Positions 35,189 to 39,526 of a stretch of 39,526 nt of DNA are shown here, piece by piece. The translations under genes and the position numbers were made by a program. Location of the stretch: positions 1 to 39,526 of the forward strand of contig JAJZVC010000026.1 in NCBI GenBank assembly GCA_021845865.1. Reading direction: 5' to 3'. Numbering within the stretch: the stretch's first letter is position 1; every line of letters starts with the position of its first letter. Below the pieces are notes generated by a model that was not told where the DNA came from, ran no database searches, and was given only the letters and a program-made list of their open reading frames with translations. This DNA is from Pseudomonadota bacterium (lineage in GTDB: Bacteria > Pseudomonadota > Gammaproteobacteria > Burkholderiales > UBA9220).

Positions 35189-35260
35189 ATGAACCAGAGT
35201 GCCCTTATCAGCCGTTTCCCGCCCCCCCTGGGCGGCGTCGCCCTCCCCGGGCTGGTTTGA
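35189..35260 (+). CDS. Putative RFPPP leader peptide (23 aa)
   Basis: A short ORF (MNQSALISRFPPPLGGVALP plus GLV) whose ATG is 6 nt after a perfect TATAAT (35177-35182), so its mRNA would be nearly leaderless. The Pro-Pro-Pro codons (CCG CCC CCC) follow Arg-Phe, the RFPPP motif known from stalling-type upstream ORFs. Overlapping hairpins (CCGCC...GGCGG at 35219-35234; GGGCG-GCGT-CGCCC at 35230-35243) span the Pro codons. A T6 tract (35266-35271) lies between the stop and the flavoprotein start. No Shine-Dalgarno sequence is visible. Confidence 0.45.
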   Translation: MNQSALISRFPPPLGGVALPGLV

Positions 35261-35290
35261 CCCGCTTTTTTCCGCCTACCCACCCTTAAG

Positions 35291-36472
35291 ATGTTTGGAT
35301 TGACCGCCATGCTGCATACCGATCTCCCGCTGTTCAAGATCAAGGGCAAGTCCCTGTTGCCCATTGTCCAGGGGGGCATGGGGATCGGCATTTCCGCCCA
35401 CAAGCTGGCGGGGGCGGTGGCCAGGGAAGGCGCGGTGGGCACCATCGCCAGCGTGGACTTGCGCCACCATCATGAAGATTTGCTGGAGCGCACCCGCAAG
35501 GACAAGCGCCAGGAAACCATCAACAACGCCAACCTGGAAGCCCTGGACCGGGAGATCAAGGGCGCCAAGGAAATCGCCCAGGGCGAGGGCATGATCGCGG
35601 TGAACGTGATGAAGGCGGTGACCGAGCATCCCCTCTACGTGCGCCAGTCCTGCGAGAGCGGCGCCGACGCCATCGTGATGGGCGCCGGCCTGCCCCTGGA
35701 CCTGCCGGAGCTGGCCAGCGGCTTTCCCAACGTGGCCCTGATCCCCATCCTCTCCGACGTGCGCGGCGTGACCGTGGTGCTGAAGAAGTGGATGCGCAAG
35801 AATTTCCTCCCCGACGCCATCGTGCTGGAGCATCCCCGCTACGCTGGCGGCCACCTGGGCGCCCCCAAGCCGGAGGACCTCACCGACCCGCGCTTCGACT
35901 TCCCCGGCGTGATCGAGGGCATTCTCAACCTGTTCAAGGACCTGGGCATCGAGAAGGAGCGCATTCCCCTCATTCCCGCCGGCGGCATCAATACCCACGA
36001 GAAGCTGAAGGCGCTTCTGGCCATGGGCGCCAGCGCCGTGCAGCTGGGCACGCCCTTCGCCGTCACCCAGGAAGGGGACGCCCATCCCAACTTCAAGAAG
36101 GTGCTGGCCGAGGCCAAGCCCGAGGACATCGTCACCTTCATGAGCGCCGCCGGCCTGCCCGCCCGGGGCGTGCTCACCCCCTGGCTGAAGAACTACCTCA
36201 GCCGCGAGAGCGTCCTGATGGCCAAGGCCGACGCCCTGCGCGCCAAGTGCGCCACCGCGGTGAACTGCCTGTCCATGTGCGGTCTGCGGGATGGCATCAA
36301 CAAGGCCGGCCAGTTCTGCATCGATTCCCAGCTGGCCTCCGCCATGAAGGGCGAGGTGAGCAAGGGCCTGTTCTTCCGCGGTTCGGAAAGCCTGCCTTTC
36401 GGTTCGGCCATCCGCTCGGTGCACGAGCTGATCGACTACATGCTCAACGGCAACAAGCCGGCCCTGGCCTGA
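35291..36472 (+). CDS. NAD(P)H-dependent flavin oxidoreductase / nitronate monooxygenase family protein
   Basis: A 393-residue FMN TIM-barrel protein of the NMO/2-nitropropane dioxygenase family. Signatures: LLPIVQGGMGIGISAHKLAG, REGAVGTIASVDL, ESGADAIVMGAGLPLDLPEL, LIPAGGINTHEKLKALLAMG (phosphate loop) and ASAVQLGTPFAVT. A C-terminal cysteine-bearing segment (CATAVNCLSMCGLRDG) is typical of the longer members. It may oxidise nitronates or act as an NAD(P)H-quinone or flavin reductase; the natural substrate is not known. Start is ATG 35291 or 35309 (MLHTDLPLFKIKGKS); neither has a strong ribosome-binding site, consistent with coupling to the upstream leader ORF. A bidirectional terminator follows. 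Confidence 0.88.
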   Translation: MFGLTAMLHTDLPLFKIKGKSLLPIVQGGMGIGISAHKLAGAVAREGAVGTIASVDLRHHHEDLLERTRKDKRQETINNANLEALDREIKGAKEIAQGEGMIAVNVMKAVTEHPLYVRQSCESGADAIVMGAGLPLDLPELASGFPNVALIPILSDVRGVTVVLKKWMRKNFLPDAIVLEHPRYAGGHLGAPKPEDLTDPRFDFPGVIEGILNLFKDLGIEKERIPLIPAGGINTHEKLKALLAMGASAVQLGTPFAVTQEGDAHPNFKKVLAEAKPEDIVTFMSAAGLPARGVLTPWLKNYLSRESVLMAKADALRAKCATAVNCLSMCGLRDGINKAGQFCIDSQLASAMKGEVSKGLFFRGSESLPFGSAIRSVHELIDYMLNGNKPALA

Positions 36473-36489
36473 GCCATCCCGCGGCGAAC

Positions 36490-36521
36490 AAAAAAGCCGG
36501 CCTCGAGGCCGGCTTTTTTAT
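36490..36521 (+). terminator. Bidirectional intrinsic terminator
   Basis: AAAAAAGCCGGCCTC and GAGGCCGGCTTTTTT form a near-perfect stem flanked by A and T runs, 18 bp past the flavoprotein stop and 13 bp from the convergent dioxygenase stop. Confidence 0.9.
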
Positions 36522-36533
36522 TGCCCTTGAGGC

Positions 36534-37439
36534 CTATTCGCCGTTCAGCCCCGTTCCCGCGATGCGGTCGTAGTAGCGGGCGCGGTAGATGAGGCGCTTG
36601 CGGCCGTCGCAATCGGTGAAGCCGGCGCGGTCGTGGAGGACGTTGTTGCAGATCAGCCCCATGCCCGGCTCCAGCTTGCCCCGGAAAACGTAGGGCGAGG
36701 GGCTGGCGAGGATGTCTTCCAGGGCCGCCACCGCCGCCTTCACCGCCGGGTCGTCCTTCCAGGCGATGGAGCGGGTGCGGGCGGTGTAGCGCATGTGCAG
36801 GCTGCCGCTGCCTGGCAGCACGGCGAACACCGGCCCCGACTGGTCGGGCCGGGCCATCACGTTCTCGTCCATGCGCGCCGGGACGGTCATGGCGTCGGGC
36901 TGCATGAGGGCGCGGATATGGCCGGGATTCGATTCCCGTAGGGCGATGTAGGCGATCTCCTGGTCAAGGAGCTGATTCTCGCCGCCATCCGGGGCGCTCT
37001 GCACGCAGTGGAGCAGCAGGCCCAGAATCCAGTGGTCGGGGGTGTTGTAGTAGCCGTCGGTGTGCCAGCGGATGGGCTTGTTGGTGTAGGGGATGTAGTC
37101 CCCCTTGCCCCGGTTGTCGTCGTTCTCCGCCACGGTGAGGGCGGAGAGGCCGTCGCCGTCGGTCATCAGGTGGCTGTCCAGGCGCTCCAGGCCGAGGGCG
37201 CGGCCCACTTCCCGGGGGATGGCCTTGTCCGGGTCGGTGCCGCAGGGGGTGGCGTAGATCGCCATGTTGGCCTTGCGGCAGCGTTCCCGCACCGCCGCTA
37301 CCTCTGCCGCCGAGGGGTGGCGGGGGTCCTGGATTTCCACCACCAGCTGTTCCAGCTTGGCGGGGTAGTCCGCCAGCTTGGCGTCGCGCCAGCGCAGGTA
37401 GGCGTCATGGTTGTCGGGATGAAAGGGGGAGTCGTTCAT
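36534..37439 (-). CDS. TauD/TfdA-type Fe(II)/2-oxoglutarate-dependent dioxygenase
   Basis: A 301-residue jelly-roll dioxygenase. The iron facial triad is visible: His126 and Asp128 in RWHTDGYYN and distal His269 in NNVLHDRAGF. A following Arg (CDGRKRLIYRARYYD) would bind 2-oxoglutarate. Other family phrases are PNKPIRWHTDG-like YTNKPIR and LLLHCVQSAPDGGENQLLD. Unlike sulfonate or 2,4-D enzymes, no transporter or catabolic gene is adjacent; the substrate is unknown. It lies 12 bp downstream of nnrS on the same strand, so cotranscription under the same control is likely. Confidence 0.87.
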   Translation of the reverse strand: MNDSPFHPDNHDAYLRWRDAKLADYPAKLEQLVVEIQDPRHPSAAEVAAVRERCRKANMAIYATPCGTDPDKAIPREVGRALGLERLDSHLMTDGDGLSALTVAENDDNRGKGDYIPYTNKPIRWHTDGYYNTPDHWILGLLLHCVQSAPDGGENQLLDQEIAYIALRESNPGHIRALMQPDAMTVPARMDENVMARPDQSGPVFAVLPGSGSLHMRYTARTRSIAWKDDPAVKAAVAALEDILASPSPYVFRGKLEPGMGLICNNVLHDRAGFTDCDGRKRLIYRARYYDRIAGTGLNGE

Positions 37440-37451
37440 GGATAGCCTCGA

Positions 37452-38672
37452 TCAGCCGGGTTGTCCGTCCGCGCGGGGACGCAGGTAGGCGGGGACGTAC
37501 TTGATGCTCCACATGATAAAGCAAACCAGCCATAGCAGCGCCGCCGCCAGGTAAAAATGCGTCGCCCCGGCCAGGGGCAGGTCCCCGGCGATGCGCAGCA
37601 GGGGCACGGCCTGGAAGGCGAGGAACAGCCGCCAGGTGGCGCCGTCCGCCGCCAGGGGGCGGCCGGAGTGGCCCAGGGTGACCCGGCTGGCCATGGCCAG
37701 CAGCATGGAGGTGAAATAGCCGATGGTCAGGGCGTGGAGGGGGGCCGTGCCGAGGACGTACCAGCCGCCGAGCTGGAGCAGGCTTTGCAGGGCGAACAGG
37801 CTCAAGGCGATGCCCAGCCAGGCGAAGCCGATATGCGCCACGGTGAGCAGCCGGTCCGCGCGGAAGGCGCGGCTAAAGCCCCACAGGCGGGCGAGATGGA
37901 ACGCCACCGCCGCCATGGGGGCGTCGGCCAGCCACAGCCAGCCGTGGAGGCCGGCAAGGTCGAGCAGGGCGTGGAGCGCCATGCCGCCCAGGAGGGCGAA
38001 CAGGGCCCAGTAGGGACGGCGTTGCTCGAAATCCGGCAGGACGGAGGCGGAGAAGAAGGGAATCATGCGGTGGCTGACCGAGACGAAGGTGGGCAGGAGG
38101 AACAGCCAGACGCCGCCGACGATGGAAAGGCGCAGGAAAAAATAGGCGTCGCTGAGGAGCCACGCCAGGTAGGACGCCGCTCCCGCCGCTCCCGCCAGGA
38201 GGACGCCGATGACGGTATAAGCGTGGCGCTTGTCCGGGTGGCCGCTGCGGCGGATGACGCTACGCAGGCCGTTCCAGCCCGTGAGCCAGCCGGCCAGGAT
38301 CAGCACCGCGGCCAGGGCCAGGAAGGGGCGTCCCAGAAGGAGGGCGGGGTAGAACAGCAGGGCGCCCGCCGCCATCAGCAGGAAGGCGGGCAGGTAGTGG
38401 CGCCGCGCCACCTCCTCGCCGTTGACCCAGCGGGGGGCGGCCGTCATCAGGAAGCCGAAGACGAAAAAGGGGAAGAAGCCGTACAGCATGAGGAAGGCGT
38501 GGGCCCACATGGCGGGCACCGCCCAGGCCGGTGGCGGATAAAGGCCGCCGTAGCGGCCAAGCAGGTCCGTCAGCCACCAGGCCAGGGCGAGGATGGCCTG
38601 GGTGGCGCCGGCGAGGAACATTGGCCGGTGGGGGGCGGCGGTAAGAATTTGCCAGGAAGAGGGCTGGGGCAT
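37452..38672 (-). CDS. nnrS: NnrS family protein
   Basis: A ~406-residue inner-membrane protein with about twelve helices, of the NnrS family, linked to nitric-oxide resistance and denitrification. Recognisable features are ILTAAPHRPMFLAGATQAIL near the N-terminus, MLYGFFPFFVFGFLMTAAPRW with NGEEVARRHYLP, LPTFVSVSHRMIPFFSASVL, and ALTIGYFTSMLLAMASRVTLGHSGRPL. Conserved His residues in these segments fit heme/copper binding described for the family. The start MPQPSSWQ (ATG at 38670-38672) is chosen; a TTG seven codons upstream is possible. It heads an operon with the dioxygenase. Upstream, TTGATTTCCCTTAA (38733-38746) is a degraded FNR-like site. Confidence 0.92.
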   Translation of the reverse strand: MPQPSSWQILTAAPHRPMFLAGATQAILALAWWLTDLLGRYGGLYPPPAWAVPAMWAHAFLMLYGFFPFFVFGFLMTAAPRWVNGEEVARRHYLPAFLLMAAGALLFYPALLLGRPFLALAAVLILAGWLTGWNGLRSVIRRSGHPDKRHAYTVIGVLLAGAAGAASYLAWLLSDAYFFLRLSIVGGVWLFLLPTFVSVSHRMIPFFSASVLPDFEQRRPYWALFALLGGMALHALLDLAGLHGWLWLADAPMAAVAFHLARLWGFSRAFRADRLLTVAHIGFAWLGIALSLFALQSLLQLGGWYVLGTAPLHALTIGYFTSMLLAMASRVTLGHSGRPLAADGATWRLFLAFQAVPLLRIAGDLPLAGATHFYLAAALLWLVCFIMWSIKYVPAYLRPRADGQPG

Positions 38673-38706
38673 GGCGCGTCGGAGGGCTATCAAGGATAAG
38701 CGACAG

Positions 38707-38747
38707 CTTAAGGGAGAATCACGGGAAATTCATTGATTTCCCTTAAG
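38707..38747. repeat. Inverted repeat upstream of nnrS
   Basis: CTTAAGGGA (38707-38715) and TCCCTTAAG (38739-38747) are exact complements. Between and overlapping them GGGAAAT (38723-38729) pairs with ATTTCCC (38736-38742). They lie 34-75 bp upstream of the nnrS ATG, where a dimeric regulator would bind. Confidence 0.6.
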
Positions 38748-38749
38748 CG

Positions 38750-38850
38750 CCTATTTCAGTGGGGGCATACCCCCGCGCCGTAGCCTTTGGGGTGCGGCCA
38801 GAAAGCGTATCTGCTTTTCCGCGGCGCGGGGCATGAGTCTACTGAATAGG
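38750..38850. other. Nested inverted-repeat element, non-coding
   Basis: Outer arms CCTATTTCAGT (38750-38760) and ACTGAATAGG (38841-38850) pair with one bulged base. Inner arms CCCCGCGCCG (38771-38780) and CGGCGCGGGG (38822-38831) pair perfectly over 10 bp. A third hairpin GGGGG-CATA-CCCCC (38761-38774) competes with the inner left arm. The 41-bp loop (38781-38821) has no ORF. It may be a MITE-like element or a structured RNA. Confidence 0.55.
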
Positions 38851-38863
38851 CTCTAGGCCCGTC

Positions 38864-39349
38864 TTATTTCGCCGCTGGGGCGCTTTGCAGCTGGAACGCG
38901 GCGTGGCAGGCGACGCACTTCTGCATCACCGCGCCCATTTGCGCCAGGGTGTGCTTGGGGTCTCCCAGGGACTCGGCGTCCAGGGCGATCTGGTCGAAAT
39001 CGCCGTGGACCGAGAGGCCGAATTGCTTGAACCCGAGGGGCAGCTTGGCCATCAGCGCCGGCGGCACTTCGTGGGTGGCGGCGCGGCCCAGGGAGCGGGC
39101 GGTGGCGGCCACGGTCTTCATGTCCTCCCGGGTGAGGGCGTCGGTCATGCCCTGGAGGCCACTGAGGAAGGCGCGCATTTCCGTCAGGATCAGGCCCCGT
39201 TCCTGGGGAGCGAGAACGATGGCTTGGCGGCCGTCCTCCGCCGTGGTGGTGGAGCCGCCGGCAATGAGCTTGTAGGCGATGGCGCCGAGAATGGCGAGGA
39301 GGATGACGATGATGGCGGGGCAGAGTTTCGAGGGGATGCGGATGGTCAT
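38864..39349 (-). CDS. Membrane-anchored c-type cytochrome, cytochrome c'-like
   Basis: A 161-residue protein with an N-terminal membrane anchor or signal (PAIIVILLAILGAIAYKLIA, ~11-30) and a mainly helical periplasmic domain (~40-155). The single heme motif CVACH (Cys145, Cys148, His149) is near the C-terminus, the layout of class II cytochromes c (cytochrome c'/c-556 type), which are four-helix bundles that bind NO in some members. An NnrS and an FNR-type box nearby fit an NO-related role, but this is inferred. It is preceded, 18 bp upstream, by the C-terminus of a TetR-type regulator on the same strand. Confidence 0.83.
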   Translation of the reverse strand: MTIRIPSKLCPAIIVILLAILGAIAYKLIAGGSTTTAEDGRQAIVLAPQERGLILTEMRAFLSGLQGMTDALTREDMKTVAATARSLGRAATHEVPPALMAKLPLGFKQFGLSVHGDFDQIALDAESLGDPKHTLAQMGAVMQKCVACHAAFQLQSAPAAK

Positions 39350-39367
39350 GGTGGGCTCCGTTTGGTT

Positions 39368-39526
39368 TCAGGACGCGCGGCGCAAAACGCCGCTCAGGTA
39401 AAGGGGGAAAACTTTTTTGGCTTGGGCGGCGATGGCGCGTTTGCCGCCGAACATTGCCGCCTGCACCGCTAGGCCCTGGATCATGCCGAGGAACAGGGTG
39501 GCGGCGGCGTGTTCATCCAGTTCTGG
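39368..39526 (-). CDS. TetR-type transcriptional regulator, C-terminal part (cut by window edge)
   Basis: The last 52 residues of a gene that enters from the right edge: ELDEHAAATLFLGMIQGLAV and on to KKVFPLYLSGVLRRAS. The GMIQGLAVQAAMFGG phrase and the final basic helix match the C-terminal ligand/dimerisation domain of TetR/AcrR regulators. The helix-turn-helix part is outside the window. It stops 18 bp before the cytochrome gene and may control it. Confidence 0.65.
   Translation of the reverse strand, partial: PELDEHAAATLFLGMIQGLAVQAAMFGGKRAIAAQAKKVFPLYLSGVLRRAS

Overview
The window is chromosomal DNA of high G+C content (about two thirds by eye) from a betaproteobacterium. The gene orders zapB-zapA-6S RNA-fau, rplM-rpsI-argC-(TM/coiled-coil protein)-bactofilin-erpA and slt-NDUFA9-like-cca, plus a PilT/PilU pair, are typical of that class. 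A Rhodocyclales-like or related metabolically versatile, possibly denitrifying, lineage is an inference; no taxonomic search was possible. Most genes are housekeeping and densely packed, often with 1-4 bp start/stop overlaps.

Layout. 1-445: start of an acyl-CoA synthetase-like gene cut by the window edge (minus). 559-2766: pilU and pilT (minus), divergent from the PLP-homeostasis gene yggS. 3515-6839: a minus-strand block with an exported hydrolase, a TauE-type permease, an EVE-domain protein, fau, 6S RNA, zapA and zapB. 6918-8282: succinate-semialdehyde dehydrogenase. 8379-12497: slt, an NDUFA9-like protein and cca (plus). 12551-16240: the rplM-rpsI operon with a near-consensus promoter and terminator, then argC, a membrane coiled-coil protein, bactofilin and erpA. 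16249-21317: a PilZ protein and the AsmA-like/mutY/purC operon (minus). 21376-21449: tRNA-Gly(CCC). 21494-23246: thiS, thiG, trmB (plus).

23254-28483 looks accessory: a small unknown protein, a carboxymuconolactone-decarboxylase-family protein and a TetR regulator, with matching palindromic operators before the last two, followed by a 1201-residue fused HyuA/HyuB (5-oxoprolinase-like) enzyme. 28501-31095 holds a hypothetical protein, a DUF4124 protein, a Yip1-like protein, dsbB and a DUF488 protein. 31145 to about 31964 is a low-GC islet: a 167-bp MITE/REP-like element, one orphan membrane-protein gene framed by a 13-bp inverted repeat, and a repeated half-site palindrome. 32042-38672 holds folE, an orphan histidine kinase preceded by two tiny ORFs, an FNR/DNR-type box, a polytopic NnrS-like membrane protein, a nitronate monooxygenase-type flavoprotein preceded by a proline-rich RFPPP leader ORF, an Fe(II)/2-oxoglutarate dioxygenase and nnrS. 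This last group suggests adaptation to low oxygen or nitrogen oxides. The right edge has a strongly structured non-coding stretch, a small c-type cytochrome and the C-terminus of a second TetR-type regulator.

The best candidates for undescribed biology are the RFPPP leader ORF with an attenuator-like layout (35177-35291), the low-GC islet (31145-31964), the FNR-box/short-ORF cascade before the histidine kinase, the nested inverted repeats at 38750-38850, and a predicted leaderless zapB transcript.
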